Source: an uncultured Eubacteriales bacterium
GTDB taxonomy: Bacteria; Bacillota; Clostridia; Lachnospirales; Lachnospiraceae
Length of the DNA: 64,000 bases
Direction of reading: 5' to 3'
Assembly: GCA_900548855.1 (NCBI GenBank)
Contig: URMF01000012.1
Coordinates: 8,640 to 72,639, forward strand
The first letter of the stretch is position 1, and each line of letters starts with the position of its first letter. The position numbers and the translations under genes were made by a program. The notes under the pieces are model-generated. The model was not told where the DNA came from and did not search any database. It saw only the letters and a program-made list of their open reading frames with translations. This document shows positions 1-9,372 of this stretch, piece by piece.

Positions 1-702
1 GAAAAGCATGCCAGATGTATTTTTGAATATATATATTTTGCAAGACCGGATAGTGTTTTTGATAAAATGAGTGTATACGAATCCCGTATTATTGCTGGAA
101 GATGTCTGGCAAAGGATTCTTCGGTGGAGGCGGATATTGTGGTGGGAGTGCCGGAATCCGGAAACGCTGCCGCCCTTGGATATTCTTTGGAATCAGGAAT
201 ACCATATGGAACCGCTTTTATAAAAAATGCCTATGTGGGCAGAACCTTTATTAAGCCAAAGCAGAGCCAGCGGGAATCCAGTGTACAGGTGAAGCTTAAT
301 GTGTTGAAGGATGCAGTCCGCGGAAAGCGTGTGATTATGATAGATGATTCCATCGTACGCGGAACTACTTCGGACCGGATTGTTAGCATGTTGAAGGAGG
401 CAGGAGCCACAGAAGTTCATGTGCGTATTTCCTCGCCGCCATTTTTACATCCATGTTATTTTGGAACGGATATTCCAAATGAAGAACAGCTGATTGCCCA
501 TAACCGAACCATTGAGGAAATCCGGGATATTTTAGGAGCAGATTCTTTGGCGTATTTGAGGCTTGACCGTTTAAAAGAGCTGTCTGCAGGAAGACAGTAC
601 TGTGACGGCTGTTTTAGTGGAAATTATCCCATGGAGCCGCCCAAAGAGGACATTCGCGGAGAATATGACGAGACGGTACGGGAAAATAATAAGAAAAGAT
701 AG
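1..702 (+). CDS. purF: Amidophosphoribosyltransferase, C-terminal part (5' end outside window)
   Basis: The reading frame is already open at base 1, so the ATG at 67 is internal. The protein is the phosphoribosyltransferase half of glutamine PRPP amidotransferase, which makes phosphoribosylamine in the first step of purine synthesis. The PRPP-binding loop is visible as VIMIDDSIVRGTT, and the conserved segment YIYFARPDS lies just before it in the family order. The C-terminal CDGCFSGNYP is the cysteine pair expected of the Fe-S-containing, B. subtilis-type enzyme. It is followed 23 bases later by purB. This is the housekeeping PurF; a second, unusual paralogue lies at 32405-33814. Confidence 0.95.
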   Translation, partial: EKHARCIFEYIYFARPDSVFDKMSVYESRIIAGRCLAKDSSVEADIVVGVPESGNAAALGYSLESGIPYGTAFIKNAYVGRTFIKPKQSQRESSVQVKLNVLKDAVRGKRVIMIDDSIVRGTTSDRIVSMLKEAGATEVHVRISSPPFLHPCYFGTDIPNEEQLIAHNRTIEEIRDILGADSLAYLRLDRLKELSAGRQYCDGCFSGNYPMEPPKEDIRGEYDETVRENNKKR

Positions 703-725
703 AGGAAAGGTAGAGGAGGATACAA

Positions 726-2174
726 ATGAAAGATAAGTATGTAAGTCCGCTTTCAGAGAGATATGCCAGCAAGGAGATGCAGTATATTTTTTCACCGGAT
801 ATGAAGTTTAAAACATGGAGAAAATTATGGATTGCTCTGGCAGAGACGGAGTATGAGCTGGGACTTTCCGAGAATGGAAAACCGGTTATTACATTGGAAC
901 AGATTGAGGAATTAAAGGCTTTTCAGAATGATATTAATTATGATGTGGCAAGGAAGAGAGAGAAGCTGGTGCGCCATGATGTTATGAGTCATGTATATGC
1001 TTACGGGAAGCAGTGTCCGGCAGCGGCAGGCATTATACATTTAGGCGCAACAAGCTGTTATGTTGGCGACAATACAGATGTCATTATTATGACGGAGGCA
1101 ATGAAGCTGGTTCGTAAGAAACTGCTGAATGTGATTAACGAGCTTTCAAAATTTGCTATGGAATATAAGGATTTGCCGACCCTGGCATTTACGCATTTTC
1201 AGCCAGCACAGCCTACCACCGTCGGCAAGCGGGCAACGCTTTGGTTAGAGGAGTTAATGCTGGATTTGGCGGATTTGGAATATATGATTAGCCAGCAGAA
1301 ACTGCTTGGCTGTAAGGGAACCACCGGTACGCAGGCAAGCTTTTTAGAGCTGTTCAACGGTGACCATGAAACAGTGCGGAAAATTGACGGCATGATTGCA
1401 GAGAAGATGGGATTTAAAGAGTGTTATCCGGTATCCGGGCAGACTTATTCCCGTAAGGTGGATGCAAGAATATTGAATGTACTTTCCGGAATTGCCCAGA
1501 GTGCCCACAAATTCTCCAACGATATTCGTCTGCTCCAGCATCTGAAAGAGATTGAAGAGCCCTTCGAGAAGAACCAGATTGGTTCCTCCGCCATGGCATA
1601 CAAGAGAAATCCGATGCGTTCCGAGCGTATTGCATCTTTGGCAAACTATGTAATGGCAGACGCATTAAATCCGGCTATTACCGCAGCAACCCAATGGTTT
1701 GAGAGAACATTAGACGATTCTGCCAATAAGAGAATTTCTGTGCCGGAGGCATTTCTGGCGATTGATGGGATTTTGGATTTATATTTAAACGTGGTAGATG
1801 GTTTAGTGGTATATGATAAGGTTATTTACCAGAGATTTATGAAAGAGATTCCGTTTATGGCAACAGAAAATATTATGATGGATGCAGTAAAACGCGGTGG
1901 TGACCGTCAGGTGCTGCATGAAAAGATTCGCGAGCATTCCATGGCTGCAGGTGCAGTTGTGAAGCAGGAGGGAAAAGAGAACGATTTGGTTGACCGTATT
2001 GCAAATGACCCTGCCTTTGGCATGACCAAGGAGATGATAGAGGAGCTCCTTGAACCAAAGAACTTTGTCGGACGTGCACCGGAGCAGACGGAAGAGTTTA
2101 TCAATGAAATCGTAAAACCGGTTCTTGCTTCCAACAGTGACATACTGGGAATGACAGCGGAGATAAATGTATAG
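726..2174 (+). CDS. purB: Adenylosuccinate lyase
   Basis: A 482-residue protein of the fumarase/aspartase superfamily. It splits SAICAR and adenylosuccinate, releasing fumarate, in purine synthesis. The superfamily signature GSSAMAYKRNP with the catalytic-loop serines lies near residue 285, and THFQPAQPTT and the GTTGTQASF stretch are typical of PurB. The start has a strong ribosome binding site (gaggaggatacaa). It follows purF directly, and a hairpin terminator closes the pair at 2233-2267. Length is normal for the long PurB subfamily. Confidence 0.95.
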   Translation: MKDKYVSPLSERYASKEMQYIFSPDMKFKTWRKLWIALAETEYELGLSENGKPVITLEQIEELKAFQNDINYDVARKREKLVRHDVMSHVYAYGKQCPAAAGIIHLGATSCYVGDNTDVIIMTEAMKLVRKKLLNVINELSKFAMEYKDLPTLAFTHFQPAQPTTVGKRATLWLEELMLDLADLEYMISQQKLLGCKGTTGTQASFLELFNGDHETVRKIDGMIAEKMGFKECYPVSGQTYSRKVDARILNVLSGIAQSAHKFSNDIRLLQHLKEIEEPFEKNQIGSSAMAYKRNPMRSERIASLANYVMADALNPAITAATQWFERTLDDSANKRISVPEAFLAIDGILDLYLNVVDGLVVYDKVIYQRFMKEIPFMATENIMMDAVKRGGDRQVLHEKIREHSMAAGAVVKQEGKENDLVDRIANDPAFGMTKEMIEELLEPKNFVGRAPEQTEEFINEIVKPVLASNSDILGMTAEINV

Positions 2175-2232
2175 GATAAGCAGGGATATCAGAGAGAGAA
2201 AGTGTAATTCCAGATAGGTCCGTGCGGCAATT

Positions 2233-2267
2233 AAAGGGTCATGCAGGAAATGTCTGCATGGCCTTTT
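2233..2267 (+). terminator. Rho-independent terminator of purB
   Basis: A 10-bp stem (2237-2246 with 2254-2263, one G-U pair) with a 7-base loop is followed by TTTT and preceded by AAAG. It ends the purF-purB transcript. It also argues against translation of the downstream regulator from the upstream GTG at 2222. Confidence 0.8.
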
Positions 2268-2314
2268 ACAGTAAGTCAATCAATGGGATGATTGTTGGTT
2301 GGAGGAATGGGCGA

Positions 2315-3040
2315 ATGTTTAGAATTGCTATATGTGATGACGAAAAGTACTTTAGAAAAACGGTAGAGACTATATTAAGAAACTATGCAGAGAAAAATGG
2401 GTTACTGTATGAAATCGACCATTTTGAGTCGGGAAAAGAATTTGTCCAACAGGGTATTGAGATGGTGAAATACAAAATTGTTTTTCTGGACATCAATATG
2501 GATGAGCTGGATGGCATCCAGACTGCAAAAAAGATTCGGCAGGTGAGTAAGGAGACCTTTATTGTCTTTGTGACGGCATATGTGAACTATACCCTGGAGG
2601 GCTATAAGGTAGATGCAGTGCGGTATCTTTTAAAGAACAATGTGAATTTTACAGAATCTGTGGAAGAATGTATGGATGCCATACAGGAAAAAATGAATTA
2701 TTCTATTGTGAAGAAGGAATTCCGTTTTCAGGAGGGCATGAAAAAGTTTCCGTTAAACCGCCTTTTATACATAGAAAGCCAGCTGCATAAGCTAGTGTTT
2801 TATATTATGGAAGATGAACTGAAGACATATACGCTTTATGACACCTTAAATTCTATAGAGGGTAAGCTGGAGGGCAATAATTTTGTGAGGATTCATCAAA
2901 GCTTTCTGGTCAATATGCAGTACATAAAAGGTGTGACCAGATACCAGGCAGTGCTGAGCAATGGTACTAGGCTGGTTATTCCAAAGGCGAGATACAAATA
3001 TGTGAAGGAAACATTCATTGCATATAAGGGAGAAGTATAA
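2315..3040 (+). CDS. LytTR-family response regulator, AgrA-like
   Basis: About 241 residues. An N-terminal receiver domain (roughly 1-120) starts MFRIAICDDEK and carries the phosphoacceptor aspartate in VFLDINMDELDG. A C-terminal LytTR DNA-binding domain (about 140-240) contains the family pattern NNFVRIHQSFLVN. The ATG at 2315 is preferred because GGAGG sits 9 bases upstream, and a purB terminator separates it from the GTG at 2222. It abuts the histidine kinase at 3041. With AgrB and AgrD downstream it is the expected output regulator of a peptide quorum-sensing circuit. Confidence 0.9.
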   Translation: MFRIAICDDEKYFRKTVETILRNYAEKNGLLYEIDHFESGKEFVQQGIEMVKYKIVFLDINMDELDGIQTAKKIRQVSKETFIVFVTAYVNYTLEGYKVDAVRYLLKNNVNFTESVEECMDAIQEKMNYSIVKKEFRFQEGMKKFPLNRLLYIESQLHKLVFYIMEDELKTYTLYDTLNSIEGKLEGNNFVRIHQSFLVNMQYIKGVTRYQAVLSNGTRLVIPKARYKYVKETFIAYKGEV

Positions 3041-4345
3041 ATGTTTGTTTATATCCAGAGTGTATTAGTAGTTTTGTTGGAAATATTGTGTTGTAAGATT
3101 TTCTTTGAATCCTTTGGCAGTAAAAGAAAAGCCGATGCATTTTTTGTCAATGTGGCAGGGATTGCAGCGTTAATATTTTTTTCATGTTTTATCGCTGTTT
3201 TTTTAGATAAACATCTGATATGGAAAGAAATTGTAATTATTTTGGTTACAGCTGCCATTATGTTTGGATTATTGAACATGAGTTTTCTGAAATCCATCAT
3301 TCTGTCTGCACTATTTCAGGGACTTGTGCTGCTGGTGGATTACTTTGTTCTGTTGCTTAATGTAGCAGTATTCCAGAGCATAGTGGTGATAGAGCAGGTT
3401 TACTATGTACAGGGCTCCCTGCTGGTTGTTTTAGGAAAGGCAATACTGTTTTTAATTGTTCTGCTTATCAGCCGCAGTATCGGACGGAAATCCTCTGCTG
3501 TCCTGCTGGATTCAGAATGGCTCAGATTCCTGTTTTTCCCAATTTTTACAATATGTACTCTGATAGCGCTGGTGCTTACATCGGGGAGCATACATAATCA
3601 GGAGACAAATGACCTGTTTTTTGTGATAGCATTTGGGCTGGCAGGAATGAACATTGTTGTGTTTTATCTGATGAATGATATATTGGAACGGGAGATACAG
3701 CTTCGGGAAAGCAAAATATTTGAGATGCAGGTAAAAAACCAGACTGACATGTACCGGTCCGTTTCGGAGAATTTTGACAATCAGAGAAAGAAAACCCATG
3801 AGTATAAAAACCAGATGATGTGCATCGATGCTTTGATTGAGAAAAGAGAGTATGGAGAGCTGGAAGCGTATGTGCAGAATATATGCGGAAAGCTCAACAG
3901 GGAATTGGACGCCATTAATACCAATCATGTAATTGTAAATGCCATTATGAATACAAAGTATCAGGAGGCGCTTTCAAAAAATATTCTTTTTGTCTTTCAG
4001 ATGAATGATTTATCAGTACTGAAAATAAGTGATGAGGATATTGTCGTCATATTAGCCAATTTGCTGAATAATGCAATTGAGGCATGTGAGAAATGCAAGG
4101 GGAAAAGGATAATCAAGATGAAGTTTGTCATAGAAGATGAAAATGTTATCTTATCTGTAAGAAATACCCATGAAAACAATCTGGTCTTTAGAGATAACGA
4201 TATCCAGACCTCCAAGGAGACGGATATGGAAGAGCATGGTATCGGAATCCGGAATATTATACAGACAATAGAGAAATATGGAGGCTCGTATGTAATCAGA
4301 CCGGATGAGAACGAGTTCTATTTCTCCATTGTAATACCACAGTAG
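3041..4345 (+). CDS. GHKL-domain sensor histidine kinase, AgrC-like
   Basis: 434 residues. The first ~210 form six or seven hydrophobic segments, as in AgrC peptide receptors. A coiled linker and the dimerisation box KKTHEYKNQ (phosphoacceptor His) follow. The ATPase domain has the N box NLLNNAIEAC and a G box HGIGIRNI. The start codon follows the regulator stop directly, with GGGAGAAG as ribosome binding site. It presumably senses the cyclic peptide made from the small gene at 5077. A strong terminator follows. Confidence 0.9.
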   Translation: MFVYIQSVLVVLLEILCCKIFFESFGSKRKADAFFVNVAGIAALIFFSCFIAVFLDKHLIWKEIVIILVTAAIMFGLLNMSFLKSIILSALFQGLVLLVDYFVLLLNVAVFQSIVVIEQVYYVQGSLLVVLGKAILFLIVLLISRSIGRKSSAVLLDSEWLRFLFFPIFTICTLIALVLTSGSIHNQETNDLFFVIAFGLAGMNIVVFYLMNDILEREIQLRESKIFEMQVKNQTDMYRSVSENFDNQRKKTHEYKNQMMCIDALIEKREYGELEAYVQNICGKLNRELDAINTNHVIVNAIMNTKYQEALSKNILFVFQMNDLSVLKISDEDIVVILANLLNNAIEACEKCKGKRIIKMKFVIEDENVILSVRNTHENNLVFRDNDIQTSKETDMEEHGIGIRNIIQTIEKYGGSYVIRPDENEFYFSIVIPQ

Positions 4346-4347
4346 GG

Positions 4348-4386
4348 GAAGATGAAATCTGCGGCAGGCAGTTTTCATCTTCTTTT
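4348..4386 (+). terminator. Terminator after the AgrC-like kinase
   Basis: Inverted repeat GAAGATGAAA/TTTCATCTTC (10 bp, 4348-4357 with 4373-4382) is followed by TTTT. It separates the regulator-kinase pair from agrBD, which may therefore have their own promoter. Confidence 0.8.
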
Positions 4387-4495
4387 GATTTTGTTCTATC
4401 TTAATTATCCATTTTCTGCAAAATTCGTTCAGTTTCTGCAATTGGTATTGATACTTGGCTGATTTGTGCTATTGTCAGAAATGGAGGTGGGATTT

Positions 4496-5080
4496 ATGGT
4501 AGAAAGAGCGGCAGTCAGAATGATTAAGCAGATGACAAGAGAGGGGCTGATTGATGTTCCGGAGCAGGAACATTATGTTTACGCACTGATTACACTTACA
4601 GAAAGTGCAATAACCACATGTGCCATTGTAGGTTTATCCCTGGTGTTTGACAGGATAATTGAGACCGTGGCATTTCTTGTCTTTTTCTATTCCCTGAGAA
4701 AGAGGACAGGAGGTTATCATTTGTGGTCTTTTCGTACATGTCTCTTAGGAACGATTGGAATATATTGTACCGTGGTGGTCTTGATGCCGGAGTGGATAAA
4801 GCAGCCACTGGCATTGTTTGGTTCGCTTGCCATAGCAGTGTGCGTACTTGAGTGTATTGGCACAGTGAACCATCCTAATATGAACTATGATGATCAGGAA
4901 TTGTCGGAGATGAAGAAGGCAGCCAGAATTATGACTATGCTTGAGGTAGGTATTATTCTTTTTTGCTATTATTTAAAGGTAGATATGTACCTCGTAGGAT
5001 ATATGTGCAGCGGCGTTATCTTGTGTGCAATTATGGTCTGTGTAGCAAAGATATGTAGACAGGAGGTGAAGAAGAGGTGA
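4496..5080 (+). CDS. agrB: Accessory gene regulator B (autoinducer-processing membrane endopeptidase)
   Basis: 194 residues with several transmembrane segments. The AgrB catalytic region reads RKRTGGYHLWSFRTC, containing the conserved R..GG.H and the downstream cysteine of the cysteine endopeptidase. AgrB cleaves the AgrD tail and helps form the thiolactone ring. The ATG at 4496 is chosen because GGAGGTGG lies about 5 bases upstream; the GTG at 4466 has no ribosome binding site. The 3' end overlaps the agrD start by four bases (GTGA), suggesting translational coupling. Confidence 0.93.
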   Translation: MVERAAVRMIKQMTREGLIDVPEQEHYVYALITLTESAITTCAIVGLSLVFDRIIETVAFLVFFYSLRKRTGGYHLWSFRTCLLGTIGIYCTVVVLMPEWIKQPLALFGSLAIAVCVLECIGTVNHPNMNYDDQELSEMKKAARIMTMLEVGIILFCYYLKVDMYLVGYMCSGVILCAIMVCVAKICRQEVKKR

Positions 5081-5220
5081 ATCGGAACAAAGAAGTGAAC
5101 AAGCATGTACTGAAGGCAGTTAAGAAAATCACAGAGGTAGAGGTTAAGCGCAGTGGACGCAGATGGCCTCCGTATTGTACTGGATTTTTACATCAGCCGA
5201 AGCGGCCAGAGCAGAAATAG
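5077..5220 (+). CDS. agrD: AgrD-like cyclic lactone autoinducer peptide precursor
   Basis: A 47-residue ORF with a GTG start. AGGAGGTG lies about 8 bases upstream, inside the end of agrB. An amphipathic, Lys-rich N-terminus is followed by RRWPPYCTGFLHQPKRPEQK. Aligned with AgrD peptides, the invariant cysteine starts a five-residue ring, predicted as CTGFL. The charged tail HQPKRPEQ corresponds to the AgrB-cleaved recognition tail with its conserved proline. Start, end and ring boundaries are inferred from family alignment, and the mature N-terminal tail length is unknown. A strong terminator follows. Confidence 0.85.
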   Translation: MNRNKEVNKHVLKAVKKITEVEVKRSGRRWPPYCTGFLHQPKRPEQK

Positions 5221-5223
5221 GAT

Positions 5224-5274
5224 AAAATCTATGCACCGGTTTTAAAAATGAGCCGGCTGCATAGATTTTTTTTT
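5224..5274 (+). terminator. Strong terminator after agrBD
   Basis: AAATCTATGCA pairs with TGCATAGATTT, with an inner CCGG/CCGG pairing, and ends in a run of eight or more T. The next ~170 bases before the ABC gene are AT-rich and contain only a ribosome binding site and start, with no promoter I can assign confidently. Confidence 0.9.
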
Positions 5275-5445
5275 GCTTTATGAATAAATTCTTATAAAAA
5301 GACAAAATTTTCGCGAATTACCATATTTCACATTCTGTACCAGAAATTTACACATTTCTTTTGAGAAATAAACACAAATTGTTCATAGGAGGCAAATAAG
5401 ATTAGTGGGAGCACATAAGTTTATTATGAAAGAGAGGACAAAGCA

Positions 5446-6486
5446 ATGATTGAGGTAAAGGACCTTGTGAAACGCTACGGGAATCATGTGGCGGTGGACC
5501 ACTTGTCTTTTCGTGTGGAAAAAGGGCAGATATATGGCTTCCTTGGACCAAACGGAGCAGGTAAATCTACAACAATGAATATGATAACCGGGTATCTGGC
5601 ATCCAATGAAGGTTCGGTTGTGATTAACGGACATGACATTTTGGAGGAGCCGGAGGAGGCAAAAAAGTGTATTGGTTATCTTCCGGAGCAGCCGCCGTTG
5701 TATATGGATATGACGGTGCGGGAATGCCTGCAATTTACGGCAGAATTGAAGACGGTTCAAAAGACGGAACAGGAAGAAATGATAACGGATATTATGGATT
5801 TGCTGGGACTTACAGATGTGAAGGATCGTCTTGTAAAGAATCTGTCAAAGGGCTATCGGCAGAGGGTAGGTCTGGGACAGGCGCTGGTTGGCAATCCGGA
5901 GATACTTATACTGGATGAACCTACGGTGGGGTTAGATCCGAAGCAGATTATTGAAATCCGCAGTCTGATTAAGGATTTAAGTATAGAGCATACCGTTATA
6001 TTAAGTTCCCATATTCTGTCGGAGGTAAGTGCAATCTGTGACCAGATTATGATTATTTCCCATGGAAAGCTGGTTGCCTGTGATACACCGGCTAATCTCG
6101 GACAAAATATGGAGGGAACCACGAAATTGAATTTAAGTATACTGGATGTAGATGATAAGGTCAGTTCACTATTTACTGAAAAATTTGACAGGGCGGTTTT
6201 GGCAAAGGGTACACGGGAAGGAACGGTCTGGAACGGTACATTGCAGGTAGAGGGAACGACAGATATCCGTCCAGAGCTCTTTTACATGCTGGCAGATGCA
6301 GAATGCCCGATTCTGGAATTGAGACAGGATAAGATGTCTTTGGAGGACATCTTCCTGGAACTGACAGGAAGTGAAACAGAGGCGGAACAGGCTGCTTCTG
6401 AAAAGATGGAAGAGGCGAGAAAAAAGAGAGAACGGTTTGTCCGGAAGGAAGGTAAGGAGGAAGCAGAAAATGAAAGCGATATATAA
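5446..6486 (+). CDS. ABC transporter ATP-binding protein, GldA-like
   Basis: 346 residues. Walker A is GPNGAGKST (about residue 36), the ABC signature is LSKGYRQRV and Walker B is LILDEPTVGLDP. A charged C-terminal extension (after ~310) rich in Glu and Lys is unusual in length. It is the first gene of a four-gene operon resembling the Gld-type ABC complexes of Firmicutes, namely ATPase, permease, auxiliary protein and DUF4340 protein. These complexes occur in non-gliding bacteria and their substrate is unknown. The gene overlaps the permease start by 17 bases. Confidence 0.92.
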   Translation: MIEVKDLVKRYGNHVAVDHLSFRVEKGQIYGFLGPNGAGKSTTMNMITGYLASNEGSVVINGHDILEEPEEAKKCIGYLPEQPPLYMDMTVRECLQFTAELKTVQKTEQEEMITDIMDLLGLTDVKDRLVKNLSKGYRQRVGLGQALVGNPEILILDEPTVGLDPKQIIEIRSLIKDLSIEHTVILSSHILSEVSAICDQIMIISHGKLVACDTPANLGQNMEGTTKLNLSILDVDDKVSSLFTEKFDRAVLAKGTREGTVWNGTLQVEGTTDIRPELFYMLADAECPILELRQDKMSLEDIFLELTGSETEAEQAASEKMEEARKKRERFVRKEGKEEAENESDI

Positions 6487-7186
6487 GAGAGAGCTGGCGA
6501 GCTATTTTAAATCTATGACAGGCTATGTATTTATGTTTTTTGTGTTCCTGATTGTGGGAATCTATTTCTTTGCCTACAACCTGAATATGGGATATCCGTC
6601 CATGAATGTTACATTTAACAGTATTACTTTTGTTTTTCTGATTGCGATACCGGTTTTGACCATGCGTGTACTGTCTGAGGAGCGGAAACAGAAGACAGAC
6701 CAGCTGCTGTTGACAGCGCCGGTGTCCATAGAAAAAATAGTATGGGGCAAATTTTTAGCGCTGGTAACCGTGTATCTGGTTCCCATAGCTGTAGTCTGCC
6801 TTTATCCATTGATTATGCGGCAGTTTGGGGAGATTTCCTTTGTGCAGAATTATACAGCAGTTCTCGGATTTTTCCTGCTGGGAGCAGCAAATATTGCAGT
6901 GGGGCTGTTCATTTCCTCTTTGACTGATAATCAGATTATTGCGGCGGTACTCACATTTGTTGTAATGTTTTTGAGCTATATTATGAGTGGATTGGAAAGC
7001 TTTCTTCCGTCCTCCATGTCGGATGGGATTCTTGTAAAAATAATGGAAGCCTGCAACGTGGACGGACATTTTCAGGCATTTATTGACGGCACCTTTGATG
7101 TTACAGCCATTATCTATTTTCTGTCTGTTATGGCAGTATTTGTTTTTCTGACAACACAGACCATGAAGAAGAGACGTTGGAGTTAG
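6470..7186 (+). CDS. ABC-2 type permease, GldF-like
   Basis: About 238 residues with six hydrophobic segments. It starts MKAIYKRELASYFKSMTGYVF, a typical ABC-2 permease N-terminus with a cytosolic amphipathic coupling region. The ATG at 6470 has AAGGAGG upstream; the longer frame from 6371 lies inside the ATPase gene and is not used. It forms the membrane channel with the ATPase encoded just upstream. Confidence 0.9.
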   Translation: MKAIYKRELASYFKSMTGYVFMFFVFLIVGIYFFAYNLNMGYPSMNVTFNSITFVFLIAIPVLTMRVLSEERKQKTDQLLLTAPVSIEKIVWGKFLALVTVYLVPIAVVCLYPLIMRQFGEISFVQNYTAVLGFFLLGAANIAVGLFISSLTDNQIIAAVLTFVVMFLSYIMSGLESFLPSSMSDGILVKIMEACNVDGHFQAFIDGTFDVTAIIYFLSVMAVFVFLTTQTMKKRRWS

Positions 7187-7198
7187 GAGGTGTAAAGT

Positions 7199-8680
7199 AT
7201 GGCAGTTGATAAGAAAAAGAAAAAAGCATTTCAGCTTATTCATAATAAAAAAGCATTTAAGAAGGGAAGTTACAGTGCAGCCTTATCTGTAATTGTTGTT
7301 GCAGTTATTGTGGTTCTCAATCTCGTTGTAGGGCAGATTCCCTCAAAATATACACAGTTTGACATTAGTACCGGGAAATTATATACCATTGGGGACAAGA
7401 CCAGGAAGACCTTGAAGAATCTCAAGGATGACATTACCATTTATTATATTGTTCAATCCGGCAACGAGGACAGCAATATTGAGAAGCTTTTGGACCAGTA
7501 TGAGGAGGGTTCTTCCAAAATTAAAGTGGAAACCGTAGACCCGGTGGTGAATCCGGCATTTATAAAGCAATATACACAAGATTCCTTGTCTGAAAACAGT
7601 CTGATTGTAGTGGGAGGCAGCCGCAGTAAGGTGGTTTCCTATAACAATCTGTATGAGACAGAGATAGATTATACCACGTATCAGTCCAATGTAACAGGCT
7701 TTGACGGTGAGGGTCAGATTACCAGCGCAATCGCCTATGTCATTTCTGAGGATATACCAGTGCTTTACTATGTGGAAGGACACAGCGAGGTCAGTATTCC
7801 GGATTCTTTGAATGACCGTATTGAAAAGGCAAATCTGGAATTAAAATCCCTGAATCTGTTGACGGCAGATGGGATTCCGGAGGATGCAGCCGGTCTTTTG
7901 TTAAATTCTCCGGAAACAGACTATTCTGCCGATGAAACCAAAAAGGTTATTGACTATCTAAAAGGTGGCGGAAAAGCGGTTATATTGACGGATTATGTGG
8001 GAAATGACCTGAAAAATTATTATAGTATTTTAGAGGAGTATGGCATTGAAATCACGGATGGTATTGTGGTGGAAACGGATACCAACCATTATGTGCAGAT
8101 ACCGTATTATATTGTTCCGACCATTGGAGCATCAGATGTGACGGACGGAATGACATTGGGCTCCAGCAATGTATTGTTAAGTGGCTGTCAGGGTATAAAG
8201 GTGGCAGAGGATGTCCGGGATACTCTGGTGGTAGAACAGATTCTGAATCCGACAGACGGGGCATTTGTCAAGACATCACCAAAGACCATGACCACATATG
8301 AAAAAGAGGAAGGGGATGTAGAGGGCTCCTTCAGCGTGGGCGTTGTCATTTCTGAAAGTGTAAGCGGTGATACGGAGGAGGATTCTGCAGCTCAGAAGGA
8401 AACCCAGATTGCATGTTTTTCTTCATCTTCCATTTTGGATGAAAGTGTAAACAGCATGGTTTCTGACGGCAATTATACGCTTTATATGAACTGCCTGAAA
8501 TGGATGGTGGATACAGATGACAGTGAGATGATTTCCATTGCCAGCAAGTCAGTTTCTTTGGATTATCTGACGGTGACCCGGGGAAAATCAGTATTTTATG
8601 CGTTTATCCTAATTCTTATTCTGCCGCTTGCCTGTCTGGTTATCGGCGGAGTTATCTGTCATAAGCGGAAAAGGAGATAA
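7199..8680 (+). CDS. Gld-type ABC transporter auxiliary protein (GldG-like)
   Basis: 493 residues. An N-terminal transmembrane helix (about 25-45) leads into a large extracytoplasmic domain of the ABC-type auxiliary family. A second transmembrane helix and the basic tail CHKRKRR sit at the C-terminus. This is the standard third component of GldA/F/G-type exporters. It starts 12 bases after the permease with an aggaggtgt ribosome binding site. Confidence 0.85.
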   Translation: MAVDKKKKKAFQLIHNKKAFKKGSYSAALSVIVVAVIVVLNLVVGQIPSKYTQFDISTGKLYTIGDKTRKTLKNLKDDITIYYIVQSGNEDSNIEKLLDQYEEGSSKIKVETVDPVVNPAFIKQYTQDSLSENSLIVVGGSRSKVVSYNNLYETEIDYTTYQSNVTGFDGEGQITSAIAYVISEDIPVLYYVEGHSEVSIPDSLNDRIEKANLELKSLNLLTADGIPEDAAGLLLNSPETDYSADETKKVIDYLKGGGKAVILTDYVGNDLKNYYSILEEYGIEITDGIVVETDTNHYVQIPYYIVPTIGASDVTDGMTLGSSNVLLSGCQGIKVAEDVRDTLVVEQILNPTDGAFVKTSPKTMTTYEKEEGDVEGSFSVGVVISESVSGDTEEDSAAQKETQIACFSSSSILDESVNSMVSDGNYTLYMNCLKWMVDTDDSEMISIASKSVSLDYLTVTRGKSVFYAFILILILPLACLVIGGVICHKRKRR

Positions 8681-8726
8681 GAGGGCGGCGTAAAAAGAAA
8701 AAATAACTGGGAAAGAAGGGATGGAA

Positions 8727-9320
8727 ATGAAAAAGAAAGGCCTACCGCTTTTGATAGGAATTGTGGTGCTGGTATTCCTGACGGTAGCATATGTGATACT
8801 GGTAAAGCATAACACAGAGACGGTGGAGGAGGTGGAGGATACCACGGTGAAAATGTTTGACTTAGAGAACGAAGATGTGGCAGCCCTCCAGTTTACACTG
8901 GATGGGAAGGAAGAAACATTTACATTGGAGAGCGATACATGGAGTCTTGCTTCCGATGCCGCCTTTGAGGTGGACAGCAGCAAAATGAGTACACTGCTGG
9001 ATACGGTTACGGGAATGGCGGCATCCCGGAAATTGGAAAATGTGACGGATTTATCGGAATATGGTCTGGATGAACCGGTTCAGACGTTGGTTCTGACAAT
9101 GGCAGACGGAACGGTCTATACAATCTGCTGGGGCGGCACCAATGATGTGACAGGAGATGACTATGTATATATCAAAGAGAAGGAGAGTATAGTATATACG
9201 GTAGACTATAGTGTTCTGGAGGCTGTGGGTGAGAGTATAGAAGATTACCGTACAGAAGAGGAAACGACGACAGAGGATGAGACCTCCGAAGCAACAAAAG
9301 AGAACGAGGTACAGGAATAG
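8727..9320 (+). CDS. DUF4340-domain membrane-anchored protein
   Basis: About 197 residues. It has one N-terminal transmembrane helix, then an extracytoplasmic domain with the pattern FDLENEDVAALQFTLDGK, typical of DUF4340. An acidic, Thr/Glu-rich tail follows. DUF4340 proteins regularly accompany GldG-like genes, but their role is unknown. Start at 8727 fits the AAGGG ribosome binding site better than 8721. A terminator follows. Confidence 0.82.
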   Translation: MKKKGLPLLIGIVVLVFLTVAYVILVKHNTETVEEVEDTTVKMFDLENEDVAALQFTLDGKEETFTLESDTWSLASDAAFEVDSSKMSTLLDTVTGMAASRKLENVTDLSEYGLDEPVQTLVLTMADGTVYTICWGGTNDVTGDDYVYIKEKESIVYTVDYSVLEAVGESIEDYRTEEETTTEDETSEATKENEVQE

Positions 9321-9326
9321 AGAAGA

Positions 9327-9372
9327 AACGGATTGCCTTCCGGTGTAAAAGCCGGATGGGAATCCGTTTTTT
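9327..9372 (+). terminator. Terminator of the Gld-type ABC operon
   Basis: AACGGATT pairs with AATCCGTT, with an inner CCTTCCGG/CCGGATGG helix and a T6 tail. Confidence 0.85.

Noticed and set aside
2222..2314. Longer N-terminus for the LytTR regulator from the GTG at 2222
   Set aside because: A terminator hairpin lies inside this stretch and the ATG at 2315 has a much better ribosome binding site and normal N-terminus.
5306..5325. Another end of the MITE-like repeat before the ABC operon
   Set aside because: TTTTCGCGAATTACCATA resembles the right end but needs an insertion and two mismatches; probably chance.
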